Assembly: GCA_002840715.1 (NCBI GenBank) | Contig: PHBW01000006.1 | Coordinates: 124,001-188,000, forward strand | Source of the DNA: Chloroflexi bacterium HGW-Chloroflexi-4 | GTDB taxonomy: Bacteria; Chloroflexota; Anaerolineae; Anaerolineales; Anaerolineaceae | Length of the DNA stretch: 64,000 nt | Reading direction: 5' to 3' | In this document: piece after piece, positions 16,496-25,293 of the stretch | How the letters are laid out: the number at the start of each line of letters is the position of its first letter | Position numbering within the stretch: the stretch's first letter is position 1 | The notes under the pieces: model-generated | Seen by the model: the letters and a program-made list of their open reading frames with translations, nothing else | Told to the model about the DNA's origin: nothing | Database searches by the model: none | Made by a program: the position numbers and the translations under genes

Positions 16496-17233
16496 ATGAA
16501 TAATTTGAATGAACAGCTTCGACAATTGGGAATTCAATGCAATGACACGGTCATGGTGCATGCTTCTTTTAAATCATTAGGCATCAACGACCCCGAAGTA
16601 TTTATTCTGGATTTGCTCGAAGTGCTGGGTGAGGATGGCACACTGCTGATGCCTGCTCTGTCTGACGAGCAAGATCCACCTCATGTTCACAACAACCTGA
16701 CCACACCTTCAAACGTCGGCTATCTGGCGGAGTTTTTTCGCAACCGCCCAGGAACACTGAGAAGCCTGCACCCCACGCACTCAGTATGCGGCGTTGGCGG
16801 TCAAGCCCTTGATATTTTAGAAAGACATGCGCAAGACACCACTCCCTGCGGACCAAACTCACCCTTCAATCAACTCTTCAATCGGCGGGGCAAGATATTG
16901 ATGGTCGGCTGCGGCCTGGAACCCAACACTTCAATACACGCCATCGAAGAATATGTCAAACCGCCCTATTTGTTCGGTCCGCCTGTGGTTTACACCCTCA
17001 CGGATGCAAAGGGAAATACCTTCGACAAGACCTACACGCCGCATGATTTTGAAGGTTACACCCAGCGCTACGACCGGGTTGAGACCTTGCTGGGTACTGA
17101 AGGTCTGATAACCGGCAAGGTTGGTCAGGCAAAATCTTACTTGATGCGCAGCGAGATATTGTTTGATCGGGTGCTGGAGATGCTGAAGAAGGATCCTTTT
17201 TACTTCGTTGAGCTCGATGTTGACGATGATTAA
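16496..17233 (+). CDS. AAC(3) family N-acetyltransferase (aminoglycoside 3-N-acetyltransferase fold)
   Basis: A 245-residue antibiotic N-acetyltransferase. Family landmarks in order are MVHASFKSLG (about 18-27), GTLLMPALS, LHPTHSVCGVGG (about 97-108) with the active-site-type His, CGPNSPF, MVGCGLEPNTSIHAIEE and a C-terminal region shortened relative to plasmid-borne AAC(3) enzymes (about 270). It could acetylate aminoglycosides, but many chromosomal homologues act on other amines, so resistance is not implied. No mobile element is adjacent. The ATG lacks a strong ribosome-binding site. Confidence 0.85.
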   Translation: MNNLNEQLRQLGIQCNDTVMVHASFKSLGINDPEVFILDLLEVLGEDGTLLMPALSDEQDPPHVHNNLTTPSNVGYLAEFFRNRPGTLRSLHPTHSVCGVGGQALDILERHAQDTTPCGPNSPFNQLFNRRGKILMVGCGLEPNTSIHAIEEYVKPPYLFGPPVVYTLTDAKGNTFDKTYTPHDFEGYTQRYDRVETLLGTEGLITGKVGQAKSYLMRSEILFDRVLEMLKKDPFYFVELDVDDD

Positions 17234-17280
17234 TTATTGAGAGGGCATGGACTCTCACTATTCATAAAGGCAGGTGACCT

Positions 17281-17670
17281 GTGACCAAAACCCATCAAGA
17301 ATTCATGCAGCAGTTTGAAGACGTACGCAAGCCGCTGGTGGAGGCGATGCTTGCGTCCATTATCGAAGTCTGTCCAACTTTAACCGAATCGATCAAATGG
17401 AATGCGCCGAACTTCAGCGATGACGGCAACGACCGAATGACGCTAATGCTGCACAAAAAAGAGTTGGTCAGTTTGATTCTACACACCGGCGCACGCCCCA
17501 AAGAAGATAAGAAAGCACCTCACATGTTCACGGATGAAAGCGGCTTGCTTGAGTGGAACTCCAACATCCGTGCGACGGTGAGTTTTGCTGACCTGGATGA
17601 GTTTTGGGCCAAGAAGTCGCTGTTTCAGGCGGCTGTGACGCGGTGGGTGGAGGAGACAAAGGGGTTGTGA
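17281..17670 (+). CDS. DUF1801 family protein
   Basis: A 129-residue small cytoplasmic protein of the DUF1801 (YdhG-like) fold. It shows the family's ESIKWNAPNFS segment (about residues 36-46) and a C-terminal FADLDEFWAKKSLFQAAVTRWVEE helix. Molecular function is not established. GTG start at 17281 with AGGTGACC just upstream. It lies 47 bp after the AAC(3) gene. Confidence 0.8.
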   Translation: MTKTHQEFMQQFEDVRKPLVEAMLASIIEVCPTLTESIKWNAPNFSDDGNDRMTLMLHKKELVSLILHTGARPKEDKKAPHMFTDESGLLEWNSNIRATVSFADLDEFWAKKSLFQAAVTRWVEETKGL

Positions 17671-17802
17671 AAAAACCTATCTCACGCAGAGCCGCGGAGT
17701 ACGCAGAGAAAACCTAGAACTTAACACTAGCCACGCGAAATTATTTAAATATAAAAATAAGGCAAAAGCACAAAAAGTGCAAGGCACCTCTATAACGCCA
17801 GC

Positions 17803-17949
17803 GGGGGTAAGGGAAGGTAATTCCGATTGGTTTATGAGTGGCAATTAGCTTTACTAAATCCCATTTATGGTGGGAATGAGAATTGGTATATCACCCAAAT
17901 GAAATCGGAGCTGGCGGATACACCTTGCGACAACTACTTCTTTGTTTAA
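17803..17949 (+). pseudogene. decayed coding relic, copy 1
   Basis: An open stretch from 17827 to the TAA at 17947 reads LVYEWQLALLNPIYGG, then W and MKSELADTP. It has no start codon with a ribosome-binding site and an in-frame stop at 17818. It ends 5 bp from the convergent HEAT gene stop. The same protein pattern recurs in copy 2 at 20086-20212 (LVYG, stop, EFAILNPINGRN, MKLG, stop, ADAP). The agreement at protein level points to the 3' end of a former gene. The family is not recognised. Confidence 0.5.
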
Positions 17950-17954
17950 AATAA

Positions 17955-19895
17955 TTAATGGTTACTTCCCCAAATGGGATTATCATTTACATATGAGGAG
18001 GTTATGACCGGGTAATTGTGTTCGGCAGCCCATTTGATACCTGCTTCGTCAAGAAGTTGATTGCCGCAGTTAAGGAAATCCTCCGCCATTTGCGTATCGC
18101 CATATTTGTTTAATGCTTCAATCAGCAATGGTTCTGACCCGTTTTCACCTCGTTTAATAAAATAGGCATATGCTCCGGCAATTATTTCCAGTTTTTCATC
18201 TCTATATCCGTTGATCAAGGTGTCCGCGGCGCGAGGATCGTTGAAACGCGCCAAAGCTTCGGCTGCAGCCATTTGCGCAATAGGCTCTTCAAAACTCAAA
18301 ACAGCAATAAGGGGCTCTATGGCTTGACCATCTTGAATTTCTGCAAGCGCCCGTGCAGCCTGCCTTATGACATAAGGGTCATCATCCACCAGGGCGGAAA
18401 TTAAAGGTTTCACCGACCTTGCGTCTTTAATAATTGACAGTGCATCGGCAGCAGCCATGCGAACCGCGGACCATTTGTCTTGCAGCGAAGAGATCAAGGG
18501 TTCAACGACACGTGGATCATTGAATTGAGCCAATGCCTGGGGAACCCGCTGCCGAACGTAAAAATCTTCGTCTTGTAACATTGCAATGAGCGGTTCCACT
18601 GCCCGGGGGTCTTTGATTTCGGCTAATGATAATACTGAATACTCCCTTATCCCCGCATCTTCGTTTTTCAACGCTTCAATCAGGGGGTCAACCGCCGGCA
18701 GGCCGATTTTTACCAGGCTGTTTTTAGCTTCATTTTGGATGGCCTGATTGTAGCCCTTCAAGGAGGCTATTAAAGGTTCGATCGCACGCTCATCCTTGAT
18801 CTCACCCAAAGCAATCGCAGCCCAATAATTGTAATAAAAGTCTTCATCCTGTAAAACTTTAATGAGAGGATCAATGGCTCGGGCATCTTTGATCCCACCC
18901 AGAGCTCTCACTGCATAAGCTCGTAACTCAGTATTTTCATCTTCCAGGGCCGCAACCAATGGTTCGACTGCCGGTTCTCCAATCATTACCAGCGCAGCAC
19001 ACACTGAATAGCGATCATTATAGGTTTCAAGCTTCATATATTCTATCAAGGGCTCCACAGCCCGAGAATCCTTGATCTCGCCTAGGGCGGCTACTGCCTG
19101 TGCTCGAATCTCATTATCATCATCTTTTAACGCTGAGATGATACCATCCACCGCCGGCGCACCGATCATGACCAAAGCTTGTTTCGCATATCTTTTATCA
19201 TAAGTTTCTTCAGCTAGAAAAACTTTCATCAAGGGTTCAACCGCACGCGCGTCCTTGATCTTTCCCAGGGCGATGATGGCATTTTGGCTGACAAATGGGT
19301 CGTCGGAAAACATCGCTTCGATAAGAGATTCAACCGCGCTAGGATCTCCAATTTCTCCCAGCGCTTTAGCCCCCTTCTCACCTACACTCGATTCTTTATC
19401 ATTTAAAGCAGCGATCAAAGGTCCGACCGCTCGTTTATCCTGAATCAGCCCAAGTGCTTCTACCGCATCTTCTCGAACAAATGAATATTCATCCTGCAGG
19501 GCTAAGATCAAAGGTTCAACAGCGCGGATATCTTTAATCTGACCAAGTGCCTGGGCAGCAACCCTTTTGGCGGTATAGTCACCTTGTTGAAGTGTAATAA
19601 TGAGTGGCTCGACTGCAGGGGAGCCCAACTCCACCAGCTTATCTATGATTTCATTGCGGTTGTCAATTCCACCGATTTCGATGGCATTTAGTAAAGATTC
19701 AACCATTTTCTCTGAAGAATTAGTAGTTTCAATTACTGGATTCTCAAAAATGGACTCCCCTGTAGCGATAATCGATGTGTCATTTTCAACAGGCATTTGC
19801 TGGGAACAGCCTGAGAAAAACAAGCAACAGGCGAGAAGTAATACCCCTGTAACAACGATTCTAAAATGGTTTGGTGTGTTCAGTTGAGATTTCAT
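17955..19895 (-). CDS. HEAT-repeat lipoprotein
   Basis: A 646-residue exported lipoprotein: N-terminal hydrophobic segment with lipobox FFSGC (Cys30), a short acidic linker, then about sixteen HEAT/PBS-lyase-type repeats of 31 residues from about 75 to 590. The unit is close to AVEPLIAALQDEDxxVR followed by ALGEIKDxR. Some units are paired with a variant ending VMIGAPAVD. The repeats are very regular, which suggests recent internal duplication. Such solenoids usually bind proteins; the lyase activity of phycobilisome relatives is not implied. The gene is flanked by two relic copies of another coding sequence. Confidence 0.88.
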   Translation of the reverse strand: MKSQLNTPNHFRIVVTGVLLLACCLFFSGCSQQMPVENDTSIIATGESIFENPVIETTNSSEKMVESLLNAIEIGGIDNRNEIIDKLVELGSPAVEPLIITLQQGDYTAKRVAAQALGQIKDIRAVEPLILALQDEYSFVREDAVEALGLIQDKRAVGPLIAALNDKESSVGEKGAKALGEIGDPSAVESLIEAMFSDDPFVSQNAIIALGKIKDARAVEPLMKVFLAEETYDKRYAKQALVMIGAPAVDGIISALKDDDNEIRAQAVAALGEIKDSRAVEPLIEYMKLETYNDRYSVCAALVMIGEPAVEPLVAALEDENTELRAYAVRALGGIKDARAIDPLIKVLQDEDFYYNYWAAIALGEIKDERAIEPLIASLKGYNQAIQNEAKNSLVKIGLPAVDPLIEALKNEDAGIREYSVLSLAEIKDPRAVEPLIAMLQDEDFYVRQRVPQALAQFNDPRVVEPLISSLQDKWSAVRMAAADALSIIKDARSVKPLISALVDDDPYVIRQAARALAEIQDGQAIEPLIAVLSFEEPIAQMAAAEALARFNDPRAADTLINGYRDEKLEIIAGAYAYFIKRGENGSEPLLIEALNKYGDTQMAEDFLNCGNQLLDEAGIKWAAEHNYPVITSSYVNDNPIWGSNH

Positions 19896-20085
19896 AATAG
19901 GTCCTGGAGGAAATTCTTTTTTTTAGTCAGCCCAATAATTCATATAAATGGTGTCTATTAAAATACTGAAAAATCAAACCATAAATAAAGGATTCAAAAG
20001 AGTTATTTTTATTATAGAGAGAATTATGAAGATAACCATCCCCTAAAAAGGACGTATTAACAATAAAAGTCCGTCATTTTTTTGG

Positions 20086-20212
20086 GTGCGGTAAGGTAAA
20101 ACCAGTTGGTTTATGGGTGAGAATTTGCTATTTTAAATCCAATTAACGGTAGGAATGGCAAATGGTGCAATAGCCCAATGAAGCTGGGGTAGGCTGATGC
20201 ACCCTATGCTTT
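20086..20212 (+). pseudogene. decayed coding relic, copy 2
   Basis: About 125 bp that aligns with 17803-17935 over its whole length, with identical islands such as TTGGTTTATG. In the matching frame it keeps LVYG, EFAILNPINGRN and ADAP but has stops at 20118 and again before ADAP. It lies upstream of the HEAT gene, so the two copies bracket that gene in the same orientation. A conserved untranslated RNA is a less likely alternative. Confidence 0.5.
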
Positions 20213-20286
20213 CAATCTAAAAAATCTCTGATGATTGACTTTTGAAAACAGTGGATTATATAATTATTAAAAGAGAGAAGGTGATT

Positions 20287-20946
20287 ATGTTTGTCAAGCC
20301 ATCACTCTGTTTATTGGTAATGTGTGTTTTATTATTATCCGTTGGATGTAAAAAATCCCCTGGTGTTCCTGTAGGTGATATCCCATATTCAGGCGATGAG
20401 ATTTTGCTTGAAGAAGAAGTATTTGATTCAGAGGATGAGAAAGAATTAGGATCAATTTCTCTGAATGTTATTAATACTTTTTCTGACGGGGTCTCGTCAA
20501 TGAATTGTGATACAACCCATACAGTTTATATGTTGTTTTATTCGTGGAATCCAAAATTAGTAACCAATATTGAAACACTTTCAGAAGAAGTAGTATGCGA
20601 GACTGTGCTTTTCCGTTCAGGAGGAGGCGGTACAGCAGATACTACCGCTACTATTCCTATCACCTATAATTTTCATACGAAATTCTTACCTTATCCACAA
20701 TGCCATTTCTTGGTACAGGTTGATGTATTAATGCAGTTTTCTCAAGTTAAAGTGCTTCACGATAGTGTTTTGGGAGATATTCCACTCCCTGAAGGACTAG
20801 GTGATGATTTGTTAACTGTTCTGCCAGAAAAGGTTTTCAAAACGCAGGGAGAAACCCAAACGATAAGTGAAGGATTGCTAACATTAACAATTACACCGGA
20901 TGATTATGTCGTCCCATTTTTTACTAGATGTAAATATGTTGAGTAA
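20287..20946 (+). CDS. hypothetical AT-rich lipoprotein
   Basis: A 219-residue lipoprotein of unknown family. Signal peptide MFVKPSLCLLVMCV leads to the lipobox LLSVGC; then an acidic stretch (LLEEEVFDSEDEKELG) and a beta-rich domain with several Cys (SMNCDT, VVCETV, YPQCHF, FTRCKYVE) that may form disulfides. ATG at 20287 follows AGAAGG. GC content is clearly lower than in the operon to the right. The next gene is 77 bp downstream on the same strand. Confidence 0.7.
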   Translation: MFVKPSLCLLVMCVLLLSVGCKKSPGVPVGDIPYSGDEILLEEEVFDSEDEKELGSISLNVINTFSDGVSSMNCDTTHTVYMLFYSWNPKLVTNIETLSEEVVCETVLFRSGGGGTADTTATIPITYNFHTKFLPYPQCHFLVQVDVLMQFSQVKVLHDSVLGDIPLPEGLGDDLLTVLPEKVFKTQGETQTISEGLLTLTITPDDYVVPFFTRCKYVE

Positions 20947-21023
20947 GTGGTTCGATGCTTTGGCAGGCTGCAAGCAATGACCCGATATTGGTACAGGGAA
21001 GTTGATAAATAGGAGTAGATAAA

Positions 21024-21479
21024 ATGTCGCCGATTGTTTCAGGTGTTTTTGTAATTTTTGGAATAGTTTTTTTGATTGTGTGGATCACGTCGAAAAAAAA
21101 GGCCGAAGCCTCACAAAAATGGCCTACTGTTCCTGGTTTGATTCTTTCAACGCGAATTGATATCCATAACAGTACTGATAACGATGGAGGTACAAGTACT
21201 AGTTATAAGCCTGTGGTTAGTTATTCATATTCAATTATGGGTCAAGAATATACAGCAAATAGAATAGCCTTTGGGGCAAATACTTTTTCCCGCAAAAAGT
21301 GTGACAGCATAATTGCACGTTATCCTGTTAACCAACAGGTGATTGTGCATTACAATCCAGAAGAACTCGAAGACGCTGTTCTTGAGACTCAAGCACAGGG
21401 AGGATTATTGAGTTTGGTTCTTGGTTGTATTTTGATTGGGGTTGGATTATTTTTCCTGGTGATTTCATTTATTTTATAG
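21024..21479 (+). CDS. DUF3592 family membrane protein
   Basis: A 151-residue protein with a helix at each end (about 5-25 and 128-150) enclosing a soluble beta-rich domain. WPTVPGLILSTRID, VSYSYSIMGQEYTANRI, IIARYPVNQQVIVHYNPEE and the terminal GGLLSLVLGCILIGVG are typical of DUF3592. Function unknown. ATAGGAG lies before the ATG. Like its neighbour it is AT-rich. Confidence 0.82.
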   Translation: MSPIVSGVFVIFGIVFLIVWITSKKKAEASQKWPTVPGLILSTRIDIHNSTDNDGGTSTSYKPVVSYSYSIMGQEYTANRIAFGANTFSRKKCDSIIARYPVNQQVIVHYNPEELEDAVLETQAQGGLLSLVLGCILIGVGLFFLVISFIL

Positions 21480-21695
21480 CTGTTGGTGAAGTAACACTAA
21501 TCAATCAATGTAATCAAGAAATCAATCAAGCATTTTTTGATTTTGTTTAATTCTCAATCAATATGATTGTATGTCGCTTTTCCTAGCTTTCATTAAAAAT
21601 CAATTTTTTGGTTGGAATGACACTGATTTTTATTCGATTAACAATGACTTGGATACGTTCGAAAGATTCCCTAGTTTCATTGTTGTGTATTGATG
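21480..21695. other. AT-rich spacer with AATCAATCAA-type repeats
   Basis: No gene seen. Between 21496 and 21573 short units of ATCAATCAA/AATCAA recur (ATCAATCAATG, AATCAAG, AATCAATCAAGC, CTCAATCAATATG). They read as a loose, degenerate direct-repeat patch. Confidence 0.5.
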
Positions 21696-21718
21696 CTCCG
21701 CCCACGCGGAGTTTTTTT
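21696..21718 (+). terminator. rho-independent terminator upstream of the IclR operon
   Basis: CTCCGC, a 4-nt loop, GCGGAG and seven T. It insulates the sugar operon from the AT-rich genes to the left. Confidence 0.85.
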
Positions 21719-21752
21719 GTTTTCCACATACCGCCATCCAGTCACGACCTTG

Positions 21753-21787
21753 TTGCATATTACGCAATATAGTTGTATTATATGCAA
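21753..21787. promoter_or_regulatory. tandem 15-bp palindromic operators overlapping a promoter
   Basis: TTGCATATTACGCAA (21753-21767) and TTGTATTATATGCAA (21773-21787) are two imperfect 15-bp palindromes whose centres are 20 bp apart, two helical turns. Outer arms TTGCATAT and ATATGCAA also form a perfect inverted repeat. A promoter TTGCAT-17 bp-TATTAT fits with its -35 in the first site and its -10 in the second. This is the expected layout for repression by the adjacent IclR regulator. Confidence 0.6.
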
Positions 21788-21820
21788 AACATCACTACAA
21801 TCTATGCTAATGAGGTTCTC

Positions 21821-22570
21821 ATGACTGAAATTCAATCCCTGGCACGCGGACTCAGGATTCTCGACATTTTGGGCGAGTCGCCCAACGGTGTTTCGGTGAC
21901 GGAACTGGCCGAGCAGCTTAATCTCGACAAGGGCAGCGCCTCAAGGCTGGTGGCGACGCTTGCCAATTACGCCTACGCTGAAAAAGATCCCGTCAGCCGG
22001 CGCTATTCTTTGGGTCCGCAGGTGGTGACGCTCAGCCGCAGCCTGCTGGCCAAACTGCCGCTGCGCGACGTGGCCAAGCCCTTTTTGCGCGAGCTGATGG
22101 AAAAATCCGGGGAGTGCTCGCACGTGGGGATCCTGTCGCAAGGCAGGGTGCTCTACATTGACCAGGTTGAATCCGCGGCGTCGCTGCGGGTGAACGCCGA
22201 GGTCGGGTCGCTCTCTCCACTGCACTGCACGGCACTGGGCAAGGCCATGCTAGCCTTCGGGCGCACACCGCTGCCGCAGAAGCTGGAACGCTTCACCGAC
22301 AACACGCTCACCAGCATTGATTCGCTAAAGAAGAATCTCGAACTGGTGCGCGAGCAGGGATACGCCACAGATGACGAAGAATTCGACCTGGGGGTTCGCT
22401 GCATTGCCGCCCCGGTCTTTGACTATCGCGACAAGGTGATCGGCAGCATTGGCATCTCGGGCCCGATCACGCGCATGACGACCAAGGCCATGCCGCACTT
22501 CGCCGAACTGGTGATCAAGGTCAGCCAGGCTCTATCAGAAAAGATGCGCTTCACCGCGCACCGCACCTAG
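21821..22570 (+). CDS. IclR family transcriptional regulator
   Basis: A 249-residue regulator with an N-terminal winged helix (about 5-65: SLARGLRILDILG, GVSVTELAEQLNLDKGSASRLV) and a C-terminal IclR effector domain (about 80-249: SPLHCTALGKAMLAF, YATDDEEFDLGVRCIAAPV). The effector is probably a sugar or sugar acid of the pathway encoded downstream. ATG at 21821 has TGAGG six bases ahead; an upstream in-frame ATG at 21773 would place the second operator inside the gene. It is the first gene of the 21.8-29.3 kb operon and likely represses it through the tandem palindromes. Confidence 0.9.
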   Translation: MTEIQSLARGLRILDILGESPNGVSVTELAEQLNLDKGSASRLVATLANYAYAEKDPVSRRYSLGPQVVTLSRSLLAKLPLRDVAKPFLRELMEKSGECSHVGILSQGRVLYIDQVESAASLRVNAEVGSLSPLHCTALGKAMLAFGRTPLPQKLERFTDNTLTSIDSLKKNLELVREQGYATDDEEFDLGVRCIAAPVFDYRDKVIGSIGISGPITRMTTKAMPHFAELVIKVSQALSEKMRFTAHRT

Positions 22571-22588
22571 ACACACATTTGGAGGGAT

Positions 22589-24445
22589 ATGCCCAGACCA
22601 AGCGATGAAGCAATTCGAGCCGCGCGAGAACAGCGCGCCGCAGCCATCCAGCAAAACGGCCTGCCGCAAGGCAAGGCGGATCTGACCCTCTCTGAAGCGC
22701 TGGTGCTGGGTTTGCTCAAGCAGGGGGTGAAGGTTTTCTTAACCGTTTTCGGGCACGGCTCCACCGAAGTGGGAGAGGTTCTGCGCATTTACCAGGAGGC
22801 AGGGCTGGTTCGGGTTTACGGACTGCGCAGCGAGATTGAGGCTTCGCACGCCGCCTCCGCGCTGAGGTGGATCACCGGCGAAAAAGCGGCCGTGGTCACT
22901 TCCATTGGCCCCGGCGCCTTGCAGGCGCTGGCGGCTTCAATCATGCCCGCTTCGGATGGATTGGGGGTGTATTACCTTTTTGGTGATGAAACGACCGAGG
23001 ATGAAGGCTACAACATGCAGCAGATTCCACGCTACGAACAGGGCGGGTTTCTCAAGATGATGTCTGCCATGGGGAAGGCGTACAGCCTGCATACGCCGCT
23101 GGCGCTTTCCTCCGCTTTGCAGGCGGGGGCGGTCGCGGTAGATCATCCCTACAAACCGTCGCCTTTCTATTTACTCATGCCGATGAACACCCAGGCTGCC
23201 TGGCTGGAAGGCTTCAACCTGGATGAACTGCCCACTGCCGTTGAAACGCAGCTTTCTGCCGCCGCCGGGGACTATCAAGCCGCAGTGGAGGCGATCAGAT
23301 CCGCCAAACGAGTGCTGGTTAAGGCTGGCGGTGGGGCGGTAGGCGCAGGCGAAGAACTTATTACTTTACTTGAGCTGACGCGCGGGGTGCTGGTGCATAC
23401 CCCGATTGCCACCGGCTGCATCTCCTTTTCGCACCCGGCCAATATGGGCGTGGGTGGCAGCAAGGGGTCACTGTGCGGCAACTTCGCCATGGAGCAGGCC
23501 GATTTGCTGATTGCGGTGGGCACACGGGCGGTCTGTCAGTCTGATTGTTCGCGCACGGGTTATCCTTTGGTGAAACAAGTGATTAACATCAACTCTGACC
23601 CCGAAGATGCACTGCATTACAACCACACCCTTGCGCTAACCGGAGATGCGGCATCCACATTAAGGTTATTGAACCAGGCACTGGCGCAGCAGCCGGTCAG
23701 AAGCGATGACACCTGGCGCACCCAGTGCACAGAGCAGAAAAATCAGTGGCTGGTGCTGAAGGAAGTGCGCCGCCAGGTGCCAACCCTGCACGATGATTAT
23801 TGGCAGCGCGAAGTGCTGACCCAGCCCGCGGCGATCCTCACCGCGCTGGATTGGGCTAAAGCCAACGCCGTGGTCAGCATTTTTGACGCGGGCGATGTGC
23901 AGGCAAACGGCTTTCAAATTGTTGAGGATGAAGCGCCAGGCTTGACCATCACCGAAACCGGCGCCAGTTACATGGGTTTTGCGGTCAGTGCGCTATTGGC
24001 CACCGGCACGGCCTCCAAACCGTTTTACGGGCTGGCTTTCACCGGTGACGGTTCCTTCACCATGAATCCGCAGGTCTTGATCGACGGCGCGGAGCACGGC
24101 GCGCGCGGCTGCATTTTATTGATGGATAACGGCCGCATGGGCGCCATCAGCGGATTGCAGAATGACCAGTACCAGCGCGAGTTCGCCACAGCCAACCGTC
24201 TGCAGATTGATTACCTGGGTTGGGCGCGTGCCATCCCCGGCGTGAAGGCGCTGGACGGCGGCACGACGACCACCCAATTGATTGCGGCGCTCAACGCAGC
24301 CAGACGGCATGAAGGACTTTCGCTCATCCATGTGCAGGTCTATTACGGCGCGGATGCGCTGGGCGGCATGGGCGTTTACGGCCGCTGGAACGTGGGCAAT
24401 TGGTGCGACAAGGTTCAAGCCTTGCGTCACGAGATCGGATTATAG
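22589..24445 (+). CDS. ThDP-dependent enzyme, IolD/acetolactate synthase-like
   Basis: A 618-residue enzyme of the acetolactate synthase superfamily. The N-terminal domain carries the ThDP-activating Glu in LRSEIEASHAA (about residue 83). The C-terminal domain carries the Mg-ThDP motif GDGSFTMN (about 486) ending in DNGRMGAIS. The FGHGSTEVGEVL start recalls the FGHGN of IolD, which hydrolyses a cyclic diketone in inositol breakdown; the overall match looks distant. It follows the IclR gene by 18 bp and is first in line for substrate cleavage. Alternatives are a 2-oxoacid decarboxylase or a ligase-type carboligase. Confidence 0.75.
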   Translation: MPRPSDEAIRAAREQRAAAIQQNGLPQGKADLTLSEALVLGLLKQGVKVFLTVFGHGSTEVGEVLRIYQEAGLVRVYGLRSEIEASHAASALRWITGEKAAVVTSIGPGALQALAASIMPASDGLGVYYLFGDETTEDEGYNMQQIPRYEQGGFLKMMSAMGKAYSLHTPLALSSALQAGAVAVDHPYKPSPFYLLMPMNTQAAWLEGFNLDELPTAVETQLSAAAGDYQAAVEAIRSAKRVLVKAGGGAVGAGEELITLLELTRGVLVHTPIATGCISFSHPANMGVGGSKGSLCGNFAMEQADLLIAVGTRAVCQSDCSRTGYPLVKQVININSDPEDALHYNHTLALTGDAASTLRLLNQALAQQPVRSDDTWRTQCTEQKNQWLVLKEVRRQVPTLHDDYWQREVLTQPAAILTALDWAKANAVVSIFDAGDVQANGFQIVEDEAPGLTITETGASYMGFAVSALLATGTASKPFYGLAFTGDGSFTMNPQVLIDGAEHGARGCILLMDNGRMGAISGLQNDQYQREFATANRLQIDYLGWARAIPGVKALDGGTTTTQLIAALNAARRHEGLSLIHVQVYYGADALGGMGVYGRWNVGNWCDKVQALRHEIGL

Positions 24446-24453
24446 GAGAAGGC

Positions 24454-25293
24454 ATGATGTGTTTAACCGAAAAGCAAATCATTGCGCTTGAAGACAAGGC
24501 GCGCAGCATCCGTGCGGATAGTTTGCGCTTTATCCACACCCGCGGTGCAGGGCACCCTGGCGGGGCGCTCTCGGCGGCCGAGATTCTGGCGGTGCTTTAT
24601 TTTCACACCCTGAGGATTGATCCAAAGAATCCGTCGCTTGAGACGCGCGACCGCTTCATCCTCAGCAAGGGGCATGCCTCGGCAGCATTGTATGCTGCCC
24701 TTTCGCGGCGCGGCTATTTTGACGCGCGTGAACTGGATAATTGGGGCGAGGTGGATTGCCCGCACCAGGGGCATCCGGACCGCTTCAAAACGCCGGGCGT
24801 CGAGATGAACAGCGGCATCCTTGGGCATGGGGTGGCGGTGGGCGCCGGTCTGACGCTGGCGGCGCGCATGAGCAAGAATCCCTGCCGCACCTATGTGCTG
24901 TTGGGCGACGGTGAATGCCAGGCGGGTATCGTCTGGGAGGGTGCGGCGACGGCGGCCAAATATCACCTCAACAGCCTGGTGGCGATTGTCGATCTCAATG
25001 ATGTGCAGCTTGATGGACCCGTGCACGAGATCATGCCGATGGAGCACATGGCTGACCGCTGGAAGGCCTGCGGCTGGCAGGTGATCGAGATCAACGGACA
25101 TAACGTGAGGCAGATAGCGGAGGCTTTTGACCTGGCGCTTGAGATCCACGACAAGCCGGTGTGCGTGATTGCGCGCACCACCAAGGGTAAGGGTGTTTCG
25201 TTCATGGAAAATGACTCCAACTGGCATGGCAATGTGCCCAATGCGGAGCAGCTTAAGCAGGCGCTGCACGAACTCGGCGCGGAGGTGAACTGA
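24454..25293 (+). CDS. transketolase, N-terminal subunit (split enzyme)
   Basis: A 279-residue ThDP-binding half of a two-subunit transketolase. FIHTRGAGHPGGALSAAEIL (about 25-45) and the cofactor motif GDGECQAGIVWEGA ending in VDLNDVQLDG (about 150-190) are present. ATG at 24454 follows AGGAG, which itself overlaps the previous stop. The stop overlaps the start of the C-terminal half (TGATG), so the two are made in equal amount. Split transketolases in catabolic operons often act on unusual sugar phosphates, such as apulose-4-phosphate (AptAB) or sulfofructose (SqwGH), rather than in the central pathway. Confidence 0.9.
   Translation: MMCLTEKQIIALEDKARSIRADSLRFIHTRGAGHPGGALSAAEILAVLYFHTLRIDPKNPSLETRDRFILSKGHASAALYAALSRRGYFDARELDNWGEVDCPHQGHPDRFKTPGVEMNSGILGHGVAVGAGLTLAARMSKNPCRTYVLLGDGECQAGIVWEGAATAAKYHLNSLVAIVDLNDVQLDGPVHEIMPMEHMADRWKACGWQVIEINGHNVRQIAEAFDLALEIHDKPVCVIARTTKGKGVSFMENDSNWHGNVPNAEQLKQALHELGAEVN

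Noticed and set aside
21496-21573. CRISPR-like repeats (AATCAATCAA units)
   Set aside because: Units are only 6-11 bp, irregularly spaced and AT-rich, with no spacer structure and no cas genes.
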